Source: Paenibacillus sp. BSR1-1
GTDB taxonomy: Bacteria; Bacillota; Bacilli; Bacillales; Cytobacillaceae
Length of the DNA stretch: 64,000 nt
NCBI RefSeq assembly: GCF_030403775.1
Contig: NZ_JAQMWQ010000017.1
Location: 1 to 64,000 of the forward strand
Reading direction: 5' to 3'
Numbering within the stretch: the first letter of the stretch is position 1; each line of letters begins with the position of its first letter. The notes below the pieces were generated by a model. The model had not been told where the DNA came from. It ran no database searches and saw only the letters and a program-made list of their open reading frames with translations. This document shows, piece by piece, positions 1-8,946 of this stretch. The position numbers and the translations under genes are program-made.

Positions 1-84
1 ATGTATCACTACAATTATAAAAGATTCCAAAAACGACTAAACCATCGTGCTCCAGTTGAATATCGGATCACGATGGCTGCATAG
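1..84 (+). CDS. IS3-family transposase, C-terminal end (partial)
   Basis: The window opens inside a reading frame that ends at a TAG at 82-84. The last 27 residues include NYKRFQKRLNHRAPVEYR, which matches the usual end of IS3/IS150-group OrfB integrases (an N-Y-x-R-x-Q-x-x-L-x-x-x-x-P-x-x-Y-R pattern after the catalytic DDE core). The ATG at position 1 is internal and not a start. The catalytic domain lies outside the window, so I cannot tell whether the element is intact. Confidence 0.75.
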   Translation: MYHYNYKRFQKRLNHRAPVEYRITMAA

Positions 85-120
85 TCTTTTTAGGGCTGTC
101 TACTTGACGGGGTTAAGTCC
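1..120 (+). mobile_element. Right end of an IS3-like insertion sequence (partial)
   Basis: The transposase tail is followed by a short tail with a GTCTACTTGACGGGGTTAAG stretch at about 99-118. This resembles the terminal inverted repeat region of IS3-group elements. The other end is outside the window, so the exact boundary and any target duplication cannot be seen. The element sits about 30 bp past the stop codon of glcK and does not interrupt it. Confidence 0.55.
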
Positions 121-148
121 AATATATGCAGGCTTTTTCCTAATGCTC

Positions 149-1123
149 TTACAGGTTTAAGTTATTTTTAATGAGATATGCCGCTCCAAGTACTCCAGCA
201 TCATTTCCCAACGTAGCAACCGCAAGCTTAGTAGAATCCTTTACTGATGAGAATGCATATTTTTCAAAGTTTTCTCTGACAGACTTCAATAAAATATCAC
301 CAGCTTTTGATACACCGCCGCCCAGAACGATTTTTTCAGGATTAAGGGTATTTGCAATATTGGCCAAAGCAAATCCTAAATGGAATGAAACATCATCTAA
401 TACCTTTTTAGCCAATAAATCACCATTTCGTGCAGAATCAAAAACATCTTTTGCGGTAATATTTCCATTTGCTGCATGCTTTTCAGCTAATTCTCCATTT
501 GATCCGTCTATTAAAAGTGCTTCATTGCCCAAACGAACAATGCCAGTTGCTGAGGCAACTGTTTCCAAACAGCCTGTCTTCCCACAATTGCACGGAGCCC
601 CGCCAAAAGGAATGGAGGTGATATGGCCAATTTCTCCCGCAGCACCGTTTACCCCTTGGACAATATTTCCGTTTGCAATGACCCCACCGCCAACACCAGT
701 TCCCAGGGTGACACAAACCAGGTCCTTCGCTCCATTACCTGCTCCCTGCCACATTTCTCCTAATGCTGCACAGTTGGCATCATTTTCAATTACTGCTGGC
801 AGGGAAGTTGCTGCCTCTAAGCTTTCTTTAAGCGGGTAGTTATCCTTCCATCCAAGGTTGACAACATTTAAAATAATTCCTGTTTTATAATCTACTGGTC
901 CAGGTGCTCCCATTCCGATTCCAATTAATTGTTCTCGGTTGGCACCAAGTTCATTTAGTTTTTCATTGATTGATTTTGCAATATTAGAAGTGATGTTTTG
1001 ACCTTCATTCGAATTATCTGTTGGAATTTCCCATTTATGTACGATAACTCCATTCATTGATATAAAGGCAATTTTGGTCGTTGTTCCACCCAAATCAACC
1101 CCTGCGAACCACTGATCTGACAT
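149..1123 (-). CDS. glcK: Glucokinase, ROK family
   Basis: This 324-residue ROK-family sugar kinase should phosphorylate glucose with ATP to glucose 6-phosphate in the cytoplasm. The N-terminal phosphate-binding motif DLGGTTTK is at residues 10-17. The sugar-binding HxxxxxxxC region and the ROK zinc signature CNCGKTGCLE are near residues 178-187. Length matches B. subtilis GlcK (about 321 residues). An AGGTGA Shine-Dalgarno sequence precedes the ATG. It is the last gene of the yqgQ-glcK unit, and the neighbours yqgQ and gluP follow B. subtilis order, which supports the assignment over other ROK kinases. Confidence 0.93.
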   Translation of the reverse strand: MSDQWFAGVDLGGTTTKIAFISMNGVIVHKWEIPTDNSNEGQNITSNIAKSINEKLNELGANREQLIGIGMGAPGPVDYKTGIILNVVNLGWKDNYPLKESLEAATSLPAVIENDANCAALGEMWQGAGNGAKDLVCVTLGTGVGGGVIANGNIVQGVNGAAGEIGHITSIPFGGAPCNCGKTGCLETVASATGIVRLGNEALLIDGSNGELAEKHAANGNITAKDVFDSARNGDLLAKKVLDDVSFHLGFALANIANTLNPEKIVLGGGVSKAGDILLKSVRENFEKYAFSSVKDSTKLAVATLGNDAGVLGAAYLIKNNLNL

Positions 1124-1138
1124 TTATCTCACCTATCT

Positions 1139-1345
1139 TTATAATTGACTTTTTTCTTTTAGAAATTGTATTTCTTGTCTTAAAATTAAAAGGGCTGTTT
1201 GATATTCCCTTTGCTCAATTAATTGGGCTTGAAACAACTCCGTTAATTCCGCTTCCATTAGCTCTAGGTCTGCGACTCGATCTCCGATATAAATGATCGT
1301 TCCAAATTTCTTTAAAAATTGTTGAATTTCATAAACCGTTTTCAT
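1139..1345 (-). CDS. yqgQ: YqgQ family small protein (DUF910)
   Basis: This 68-residue acidic, mostly helical protein begins MKTVYEIQQFLKKFGT. That matches the DUF910/YqgQ family, whose function is not established. The start is fixed by an AAGGGGA Shine-Dalgarno sequence just before the ATG at 1345. An in-frame extension upstream to 1441 has no such signal and encodes an unrelated-looking segment. It sits 15 bp upstream of glcK, as in B. subtilis, and is probably co-transcribed with it. Confidence 0.85.
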   Translation of the reverse strand: MKTVYEIQQFLKKFGTIIYIGDRVADLELMEAELTELFQAQLIEQREYQTALLILRQEIQFLKEKSQL

Positions 1346-1463
1346 TTTGAATCCCCTTAATTTATTAAATGGAGGAAAAAATATTATAGAAAAAGTATAC
1401 CGTATGCCACATTTCTCCTCAAGGAAATATATTTTGAACAACGGTTAATTAAAATTTAAAGGA

Positions 1464-3011
1464 TCACTGTCCTCCATTTTCTTTGATAAACTGGACTAGT
1501 TTTGCAAAATCCTGGTTATCTGGTTCTAATTTTAGTGCCTTTTCTGCATTTGTTTTGGCTTCCTTAATATCATTTTCATTTAAGTTTACCAATGCCAGAT
1601 AATAATAGGCTGCAGCCGTATTTGGTTCTAGTTTTACGACTGTTTGCAAATGATTTTTTGCATCCGGATACAACTTTTCCTTATATTCAACAAAGGATAA
1701 GATTAAATATAATTTTTCAGAAGGATTGACTCCCGTCTCTTCGAAATTCTTTAATGTATCATATGCCTGGTCATATTTTTCTTGATGAATATACTCCTGT
1801 GCCATCGAAATAGCAGATTTTTCACCAATAGCCCTTGATGAATTACTAAATCCATAATATAACGAACCCCATAAAATAATAGCTGAAATAATAAAAATGA
1901 ATATTTGCAAACCTATCTTGCGTTTTTTAGGGAGATGTAAAATCCCTGCAGCCAGGAATCCACCGAACAGCCCTCCTAGATGACCTGCATTATCAATTCC
2001 TGATGATGAGAACCCAAAAATGAGATTGATTGCCAGGACAAAAATTATATTAAATCCCATGGTCCGGAGGAATAATTTAGGATAGATTACCCCGAAATAA
2101 AGCAAGGCCCCAAAACAGCCAAAAATAGCACCACTTGCCCCTGCAGATAAATTATAACTGAATATAAAACTGGCAATAACGCCAGTAACTCCAGCAAACA
2201 AATAAATCAATAAAAAACGGACATTACCAAATATTCGTTCCACTGTCGTTCCAAGAAAATATAACGCAAGAGAATTCATGGCCAAATGAACAAATCCAAT
2301 ATGAAGAAATACGGGAGTTATAAACCTCCACCATTCTCCTTCGTATATTAGCTGGTTCATTTTTGCTCCATATTTAATAAGAGTTGCTGTATTTGTACTT
2401 CCACCATTCAGTTGAAGCCAGAGAAAAACCGCAATTTGCATAATAAGTAATAAATAAGTAATAATCGGTTTCCCTTGCATGAAAAGGGCCTTCTCTGAAT
2501 TCACCTTTTGTACGGCAAGTCCCAAAGCTGTTTTCTTAAGCATGTCAACTTCCAATTCAGTTATTTCATCATTAATTGGAAATTGAACGTCTTTTTGCAG
2601 CAGGGTAGAAATTTCCCGGAATCCTGAGTCATATTCATTCATTGCTAATAATATTGAACGAACTGTTGTTTTATTGGCGTCTGAATTCACATATGGAGTT
2701 GAAAGACGGTATTGATACTCATCCACAGGTGGATATTGACTTACATAAATGTTTACTACAAGTAATTCATGACGGCCAATTTGCTTTCGAACTCTTTCCC
2801 CATTCATAGCGGTGAACTCAATATCTCTTTGCATCGCATTGCTCCAAGCTAAATCATGGAGGAGCACTCTAATTATGGGGGCATGTTTATTTTCTAATTT
2901 TTCAAGCCATAGCTCTTTTTGATTCTCGAATAATTGAATAATTCTATAGCCATGATCTGCTATTAACGCATAGGCCAGCTTCCAGAATATGTACCCTTCT
3001 TTATTATTCAT
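1464..3011 (-). CDS. gluP: Rhomboid family intramembrane serine protease with TPR tail
   Basis: This 515-residue protein has three parts. Residues 1-175 are a cytosolic domain. Residues 180-385 form a rhomboid membrane core with the catalytic serine in GASGAIFG and the catalytic histidine in AGHLGGLFGG. Residues 400-515 are tetratricopeptide-like repeats (for example the AAAYYYLALVNLNENDIKEA segment). This is the layout of B. subtilis GluP/YqgP (about 507 residues), a membrane protease reported to act in glucose export and in quality control of the magnesium transporter MgtE. Its position between yqgQ and yqgO-like genes matches B. subtilis. Confidence 0.92.
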   Translation of the reverse strand: MNNKEGYIFWKLAYALIADHGYRIIQLFENQKELWLEKLENKHAPIIRVLLHDLAWSNAMQRDIEFTAMNGERVRKQIGRHELLVVNIYVSQYPPVDEYQYRLSTPYVNSDANKTTVRSILLAMNEYDSGFREISTLLQKDVQFPINDEITELEVDMLKKTALGLAVQKVNSEKALFMQGKPIITYLLLIMQIAVFLWLQLNGGSTNTATLIKYGAKMNQLIYEGEWWRFITPVFLHIGFVHLAMNSLALYFLGTTVERIFGNVRFLLIYLFAGVTGVIASFIFSYNLSAGASGAIFGCFGALLYFGVIYPKLFLRTMGFNIIFVLAINLIFGFSSSGIDNAGHLGGLFGGFLAAGILHLPKKRKIGLQIFIFIISAIILWGSLYYGFSNSSRAIGEKSAISMAQEYIHQEKYDQAYDTLKNFEETGVNPSEKLYLILSFVEYKEKLYPDAKNHLQTVVKLEPNTAAAYYYLALVNLNENDIKEAKTNAEKALKLEPDNQDFAKLVQFIKENGGQ

Positions 3012-3076
3012 TTCTCACCAACTTTCTATTAAGCTCTTTTTCTTCATTATAAACGAAATGAACAAGGTTCATTAAT

Positions 3077-3113
3077 AAAAAAAACCATCTGTGGTTTTCA
3101 CCATTCAGATGGT
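3077..3113 (-). terminator. Rho-independent terminator
   Basis: On the minus strand an 8-bp stem (ACCATCTG/CAGATGGT) is followed by eight T residues. The hairpin overlaps the last codons of the small gene ending at 3098. Confidence 0.75.
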
Positions 3114-3292
3114 CCTCCAAACACCGATTGCATCATTTTTCGCTTCACACCTGGCAAACTCATTACGGAACCAACCGCAATTCTCCGCATCCAGCTAGAA
3201 CCTAACAAGACATTAATTAAACGATAACGGAAACGGAATACAAAATAACCAATTGACCCTATCATTAAAATAGATGTTAACATACGAGACAT
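3098..3292 (-). CDS. Small membrane protein, YqgO-like position
   Basis: This 64-residue basic protein has one probable transmembrane segment near the N-terminus (MLTSILMIGSIGYFVF) followed by a positively charged tail. I chose the second ATG (3292) because the AGGAGG site is 7 nt before it; the upstream ATG at 3298 is only 1 nt from that site. It lies between ldh and gluP, where B. subtilis has yqgO. I do not recognise the sequence well enough to give a function. Confidence 0.6.
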   Translation of the reverse strand: MSRMLTSILMIGSIGYFVFRFRYRLINVLLGSSWMRRIAVGSVMSLPGVKRKMMQSVFGGPSEW

Positions 3293-3352
3293 TATCATCC
3301 CTCCTGCTACTATTCTGTGAAGATGATAACTATTTTATCCAATAATAAACGA

Positions 3353-4339
<987 letters not shown>

Positions 4340-4358
4340 TTATTTGTTCACACTTAGA

Positions 4359-4376
4359 TTGTATATCATTTCACAA
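4359..4376 (-). promoter_or_regulatory. Candidate Rex operator upstream of ldh
   Basis: On the minus strand the 18-mer TTGTGAAATGATATACAA is an imperfect palindrome whose left half matches the Rex consensus TTGTGAA. It overlaps a plausible -10 (TACAAT). Rex, an NADH-sensing repressor, controls ldh in B. subtilis. The right half (TATACAA) has two mismatches to TTCACAA, so this is a tentative call. Confidence 0.45.
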
Positions 4377-4436
4377 TCTTTTTTAACTGCAAAATTTAAA
4401 TGAAACCGTTCACTCTTTTACAATTTTGTTAACCAA

Positions 4437-5198
4437 TTAAAATGAAAGTCGGATGAGCCAAATCGCTAAAATTGCAGCTATTGAACCGGAAAGAAAATTA
4501 ACCATATCATTATCCACGAATGGAACTCCTTTTATGCGGGTAGCAGGCTTACCACAGTGAACCTTTTTTTCAGTATGAATTCCACAGTTAACACATCTAT
4601 ATTCTTGTTGATAATAGGCACCAACTAAAGTATCTATGACATTCCCTAAATATCCAAACAAAAAAATAATCAAACCTTCGTATACAGGCAAATGAAACAA
4701 AAGCATTGTAAGGATTGCGATCAAAAGTGCCCCGCTTATTGCTGCTGCACTTCCTAATAAACTAATTGCCCCAGAGGTCCCCTTTTCAATTCGCTTAAAG
4801 GTTCGTATGTATATCGGATTATTACGGCTTAAACTTCCAATCTCAGAAGCCCACGTATCCGAATTAGCACTTGCAAGAGAGACGCTAAAACCCATTAACC
4901 AAAGACTATCATTGTGAAAATAATAAATAATACTAAAAAGGGCGGCAGCACCTCCATTTGCTGCAACCTGACGCCAATCCCTTGTCGTACCTTTTGCTAA
5001 TTTTTCTTCAATGGAAGCTTTAGCCGCACTTTTATATTTTGACCAAAGGCTTGAAGTGGCAAAAAATGCCCCTAACAGGAACAGCCCCTTTACCCCAAAA
5101 CCAATATAAACAGCAAGTCCAGTCAAAAAAGCCGCAATCGCACCTGACTTGGTTAAGGAGTTAAGTAAATATCCCGATGCACCGGTAATAAGGATCAC
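4437..5198 (-). CDS. DUF92 family integral membrane protein (possible 5' frameshift)
   Basis: This 253-residue polytopic protein has about six hydrophobic segments and the DUF92 features LTKSGAIAAFLTG, ANSDTWASEIG and GNVIDTLVGA. Some plant relatives have been linked to phytyl or farnesyl phosphate kinase activity (VTE5/VTE6-like), but the bacterial role is not established. The visible frame starts at a GTG (5198) with a poor ribosome site. An ATG at 5220 overlaps the yqgN stop codon and would join this frame if the G5 run at 5198-5202 lost one G. The true N-terminus may therefore be about 7 residues longer. Confidence 0.75.
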   Translation of the reverse strand: MILITGASGYLLNSLTKSGAIAAFLTGLAVYIGFGVKGLFLLGAFFATSSLWSKYKSAAKASIEEKLAKGTTRDWRQVAANGGAAALFSIIYYFHNDSLWLMGFSVSLASANSDTWASEIGSLSRNNPIYIRTFKRIEKGTSGAISLLGSAAAISGALLIAILTMLLFHLPVYEGLIIFLFGYLGNVIDTLVGAYYQQEYRCVNCGIHTEKKVHCGKPATRIKGVPFVDNDMVNFLSGSIAAILAIWLIRLSF

Positions 5199-5219
5199 CC
5201 CCAGTATCTAATGCCATCA

Positions 5220-5789
5220 TCATTTTATATGAATGACCTCTTCGACAGTAACAATTTTTGAAACAGGAATATCATGCTCCTCAACATGAAATTCTGGAAT
5301 CATTTGCTCATTAAAAGCAAGTGATAAGGTTATACCATTAAACTTAGTTAATAAGCGATCGTAGTAACCACCGCCAAAGCCCAAGCGGAAACCTTCTTTT
5401 GTAAAAGCTAAGCCAGGAACAATTAAAAGGTCAATATTGGCAGGATTCACCTCGGTTGTTAATTCCACAATGGGTTCGTATAAGCCATAAAAAACGGATT
5501 CTAACTGTGAAAATTGCGTTAATGTTCGAAATGATAACCTTTTTTCCTTCGGATAGCATTTGGGAACTACAACAGTTTTTCCATCTTCCCAAGCTTTTCG
5601 AATAATTTGATATGTATCGACCTCTGGCCGTTTTGAAACGGTGATTCCAATCACGTTTGCTTGCTTCCAATCGTTCTCATTATATACCCTAGTGGCAATT
5701 TTATAAGAATAATCCTCGTAAAGGGGTTTTGAAAGCTTTGAAAGTGTTTCTTTCATTTGATTACGCAGGGAGTTCTTATTATTCATCAA
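5220..5789 (-). CDS. yqgN: 5-formyltetrahydrofolate cyclo-ligase
   Basis: This 189-residue protein matches the MTHFS family, which converts 5-formyl-THF to 5,10-methenyl-THF using ATP and so recycles a folate storage form. The family signature LGFGGGYYDRLL is at residues 135-146 and is preceded by the IDLLIVPGLAF strand. Length and position beside rpmG agree with B. subtilis YqgN. Its stop codon is overlapped by a potential ATG of the downstream DUF92 gene, which suggests translational coupling in that unit. Confidence 0.92.
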   Translation of the reverse strand: MMNNKNSLRNQMKETLSKLSKPLYEDYSYKIATRVYNENDWKQANVIGITVSKRPEVDTYQIIRKAWEDGKTVVVPKCYPKEKRLSFRTLTQFSQLESVFYGLYEPIVELTTEVNPANIDLLIVPGLAFTKEGFRLGFGGGYYDRLLTKFNGITLSLAFNEQMIPEFHVEEHDIPVSKIVTVEEVIHIK

Positions 5790-5813
5790 TAGTGACCTCC
5801 ATTTTTAGACAAC

Positions 5814-5841
5814 AAAAAAAGCAGCAGGAAGCCCTACTGCT
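5814..5841 (-). terminator. Terminator after rpmG
   Basis: The minus strand shows AGCAGTAGG / CCTGCTGCT with one G-T pair, followed by seven T residues. It begins at the rpmG stop codon. Confidence 0.75.
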
Positions 5842-5990
5842 TATTTTGTTTCACGGTGTGCTGTTGTGCGCTTTTCTCTTGGGCAATATTTCTTAAGCTC
5901 AAGACGATCTGGGTTGTTACGTTTATTTTTTGTTGAAATATAGTTACGGTCTCCACACTCAGTGCAAGCTAACGTAATATTAACACGCAT
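5841..5990 (-). CDS. rpmG: 50S ribosomal protein L33
   Basis: This 49-residue ribosomal protein begins [17 protein letters not shown], the L33 signature. It carries cysteines at 9, 12 and 36, with a glutamate where a fourth zinc-ligand cysteine would be (CPRE). This resembles the RpmGA form found next to yqgN in B. subtilis. It is a component of the large ribosomal subunit. A GGAGGGAAA ribosome site precedes the ATG. Confidence 0.95.
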   Translation of the reverse strand: MRVNITLACTECGDRNYISTKNKRNNPDRLELKKYCPREKRTTAHRETK

Positions 5991-6044
5991 GTTATTTCCC
6001 TCCAAACGATTAAGCTAGTTCGTTCATACGACTTTTCTATAATA

Positions 6045-6677
6045 TCATTTTTCAAAAGGAAATGCTAGTGTGTTTTTTAAAAGTCCTTGTTCCATTGTAA
6101 TCAATTCATTTTTGCTCGATCCAGCAATTGTCCAAGCATTCATTTTTCTCGTCTCATGCTGACCCAATGACATTTTAATGGCGTAAATACTAGCAGCAGG
6201 GCCCCCAGTCATCGGCTGATATTTTAAGCTGCCTTTATTCAATGAACTCCAAATTTGGTCCGTATAGGCTGACCATTGCGGAATGGTAGTATATTCTTTC
6301 ATACCAAATCCGTCAAATTTGGCATTAACCAGAAAAACACCTTCATCTGCAACATGAAAAATTCTATTATCTATCGGTGACACGAATGTTAAATTGTCTT
6401 GTTTAATATTCGCATAATGGTGCATTACTAAAACTTTGATCTCTTTCTTATGATTACTGTGATTACTTACAAAAACACTGGAAAAGCGAATTTTTGAATG
6501 AATAGGTTCATTTTTTACTTTTATAATCAATTCTTCATCAAAAATTACCTTTTCTGTACAATTATGAAGCCAATAATATTTTCCATTAACCCAAATACCG
6601 GGAATAAACTGAAGTGAATCAATGGCAGCCTGAGGTTCAAGAGACGGTTTATTATTTTGTGGATCTGTTAAGTTCAT
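6045..6677 (-). CDS. Hypothetical protein, 210 aa
   Basis: I do not recognise this protein. It has no signal peptide or membrane segment and looks like a soluble mixed alpha/beta protein with alternating hydrophobic beta strands (KIRFSSVFVSN, EIKVLVMHHYA, GVFLVNAKF). An AAAGGTG ribosome site 8 nt before the ATG supports the start. It is immediately downstream of the DUF4912 gene on the same strand (104 bp gap), so the two are probably co-expressed. The pair lies just beyond the phosphate uptake operon. Confidence 0.6.
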   Translation of the reverse strand: MNLTDPQNNKPSLEPQAAIDSLQFIPGIWVNGKYYWLHNCTEKVIFDEELIIKVKNEPIHSKIRFSSVFVSNHSNHKKEIKVLVMHHYANIKQDNLTFVSPIDNRIFHVADEGVFLVNAKFDGFGMKEYTTIPQWSAYTDQIWSSLNKGSLKYQPMTGGPAASIYAIKMSLGQHETRKMNAWTIAGSSKNELITMEQGLLKNTLAFPFEK

Positions 6678-6781
6678 ATCGCATACACCTTTTACAAATT
6701 ATTTGTTGGTACAATTTCATCTGTTCATTAATAAATTTTCAGCTTTAAACGTTAAAACATGGATTTCGTGACATTGTTCTC

Positions 6782-7327
6782 TTACATGTTTTTGGCATCG
6801 AAATAATAACTATAGGTGCTTACATAATCCAGCCATTTCGGGGGATTTTCTTCATATCGCTGAAACTGTAATATGTCGTAATTAAGTCCACTTTCGCCTA
6901 ATATTTCAAAAATGGGAGTTTGCAAGCAGTTTGACCTGAATAGCGGGAAAAAGCCAGTATCCGACATTTGAATACCTATTTCAGCAACATAGCGACGATT
7001 GGCAGCCAATCCTTTTACAAACCAATGACCCATTTGATAAGGAACTGTAATTTCGAAATAGTGGTGAGCATTTCTTCCATTGAAAAATAAATCAGAAACA
7101 TCATAAATTCTAATAACCGTAACATGTTCCTCAAATCTGTAGTTAGAAAATAATTCAATTACTCTCTTGGCTACATTTGAAACATCCCAGAAGAGAAATA
7201 GTTTTCGAGGTGTGACAAGCTTGGCTATTAATTCACCTGTTTGAGGAATATAAGTTTGTGGCATAGGGTTATTTGAGGAGTTTTCTTCCTTCGTGGTTCG
7301 TTTATTTTTAATTATTTCATTAAACAT
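6782..7327 (-). CDS. DUF4912 domain-containing protein
   Basis: This 181-residue protein carries the DUF4912 pattern. PRKLFLFWDVS lies near residues 40-50, a central segment holds VIRIYDVSDLFFNGRNAH, then HYFEITVPYQMGHWFVKGLAANRRYVAEIG. Members bind-domain-like and are of unknown function, often beside glycogen or carbohydrate genes in other phyla. I chose the ATG at 7327 because GGAGG lies 5 nt before it; an in-frame ATG at 7354 has no ribosome site. The N-terminal 30 residues are polar and probably disordered. Confidence 0.75.
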   Translation of the reverse strand: MFNEIIKNKRTTKEENSSNNPMPQTYIPQTGELIAKLVTPRKLFLFWDVSNVAKRVIELFSNYRFEEHVTVIRIYDVSDLFFNGRNAHHYFEITVPYQMGHWFVKGLAANRRYVAEIGIQMSDTGFFPLFRSNCLQTPIFEILGESGLNYDILQFQRYEENPPKWLDYVSTYSYYFDAKNM

Positions 7328-7461
7328 AATTTCCTCCATTCTGCAAACATACATTATATGTGAAAAAAAACAAATTATTCCTTAATTGATAATTTAATCG
7401 TAACACCTAATAGGAAAGGAGACAATAAACGCAAATTGTCGCATTTTGCTTGTACTTCGAC

Positions 7462-7489
7462 AAAAAAGGTGAAGCATTTGCTTCACCTT
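7462..7489 (-). terminator. Terminator of the pst-phoU operon
   Basis: An 11-bp perfect stem (AAGGTGAAGCA/TGCTTCACCTT) with a 2-nt loop and six T residues overlaps the phoU stop codon. Confidence 0.85.
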
Positions 7490-8147
7490 AGGCATTCAAA
7501 TCTATACGTTGACCAGTTACGAGATAAATAACATTCTCTGCAATATTTGTAGAGTGATCTGCAATTCTTTCTAAAAATCTACAAACAAATGCTAATTGGA
7601 TAATTTGGTTCGTGGAGCTGGGGTTTTGTGGAATGTACCCCAAAAGTTCCTGGATTAATCTTCCAAACATTTTATCCACTTCATCGTCTTTTTCTGCACA
7701 TTTCTTAGCGATTGTAATATCTTCCGAATAATAAGCAGTGATCGACTCGGCAACCATATCTAAAGCCCTTTCCATCATATTCGGAATATCAACAAGTTCT
7801 TTAATATGCTTTTCTTCCCCAATATGAACTGCAGATTTGGCAATATTTACAGCCATATCAGCCATTCGCTCTACTTCAGACGATACTTTCAGTGCAACAT
7901 TAATTTTCCTTAGGTCCGATGCAACAGGAGATTCTCTTGCAATTAGCAACAAAGCCTTATCATTTATTTCATGTTCCAACTCATTGATTTCACTATCAGC
8001 CTTAATAACATGTTTGGCTTTCTCAATATCCTGATTAATTAGGGCAATCATTGCTTCTTTAATTGCATACTCCGATTTACTAGCCATTTTTAAGAGCATT
8101 GATTTCAACTCTTTTAAATTTTGATCAAAGTTTGCTCTCGTACTCAT
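7488..8147 (-). CDS. phoU: Phosphate signalling protein PhoU
   Basis: This 219-residue all-helical protein has two PhoU repeats. Each carries the metal-binding E/DxxxD-type motif, for example EVERMADMAVNIAK near residue 90 and FLERIADHSTNIAENVIY near residue 192. PhoU links the Pst transporter to the PhoR sensor and limits phosphate uptake. The ATG at 8147 is preferred because GAGGTG lies 6 nt upstream; a GTG at 8156 overlaps that site. It follows pstB by 13 bp as the last gene of the operon. To my recollection B. subtilis 168 lacks phoU in its pst operon. Confidence 0.93.
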   Translation of the reverse strand: MSTRANFDQNLKELKSMLLKMASKSEYAIKEAMIALINQDIEKAKHVIKADSEINELEHEINDKALLLIARESPVASDLRKINVALKVSSEVERMADMAVNIAKSAVHIGEEKHIKELVDIPNMMERALDMVAESITAYYSEDITIAKKCAEKDDEVDKMFGRLIQELLGYIPQNPSSTNQIIQLAFVCRFLERIADHSTNIAENVIYLVTGQRIDLNA

Positions 8148-8160
8148 ATTCGTCACCTCA

Positions 8161-8934
8161 TCATCCGAATCTTCCAGTAATATAGCCTTCTGTGCGTGAA
8201 TCTTTAGGATTTGAAAAAATTGTTGAAGTAGAATCTAATTCTATTAATTCACCCATTAAAAAGAATGCAGTCTTATCTGAAACTCTAGAAGCTTGCTGCA
8301 TGTTATGGGTAACAATTACAATCGTATATTTCTCTTTTAGTTCTAAAATCAATTCCTCGATTTTCAAGGTAGAAATAGGGTCCAGGGCGGAGGTCGGTTC
8401 ATCCATTAACAGTACATCTGGTTTTGTCGCAAGTGCTCGTGCAATACATAATCTTTGCTGCTGACCCCCTGATAGCCCTAGCGCCGGAGCATGGAGACGG
8501 TCCTTTACTTCATCCCAAAGGGCCACATCCATTAAAGACTTCGTTACGATTTCATCCAAATCTTTCTTTCGTTTGACTCCATGAATCCTTGGGCCATAGG
8601 CGATATTATCATATATAGATTGTGGAAAAGGGTTACCCTTTTGGAAAACCATTCCAACGTGTTTTCTTAAGTCAACAAGATCGATTTTTTCATTTAATAC
8701 ATTCTGACCATTGAAATTAATTTCGCCCGTCATTTTTACATTTGGTACCATATTAATCATCAGGTTTAATGTTTTAATAAATGTAGACTTCCCGCAGCCT
8801 GAAGGACCGATAATAGCCGTTACCTCTTTTTTATTAATTGGAAAGTTAATGCTCTTTAAAGCATGGTGTTCTCCGTACCATAAATTAAGGTCTTTAATAT
8901 CAAATACCTCTCTTGTTAATGTTCCGATTGACAT
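8161..8934 (-). CDS. pstB: Phosphate ABC transporter ATP-binding protein (second copy)
   Basis: This 257-residue ABC ATPase energises phosphate import. Walker [10 protein letters not shown] is near residue 43, the ABC signature LSGGQQQR near residue 153, and Walker B DVLLMDEP with the following T-SALDP motif near residue 172. It is about 60 percent similar by eye to the preceding pstB gene, which points to tandem duplication, as with pstBA/pstBB in B. subtilis. It follows its paralogue by 12 bp. Confidence 0.95.
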   Translation of the reverse strand: MSIGTLTREVFDIKDLNLWYGEHHALKSINFPINKKEVTAIIGPSGCGKSTFIKTLNLMINMVPNVKMTGEINFNGQNVLNEKIDLVDLRKHVGMVFQKGNPFPQSIYDNIAYGPRIHGVKRKKDLDEIVTKSLMDVALWDEVKDRLHAPALGLSGGQQQRLCIARALATKPDVLLMDEPTSALDPISTLKIEELILELKEKYTIVIVTHNMQQASRVSDKTAFFLMGELIELDSTSTIFSNPKDSRTEGYITGRFG

Positions 8935-8946
8935 ACGGTCTCCTCC

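Noticed and set aside
171-839. 222-codon plus-strand frame opposite glcK
   Set aside because: It is a shadow of the glucokinase gene; the opposite strand has clear ROK motifs and a ribosome site.
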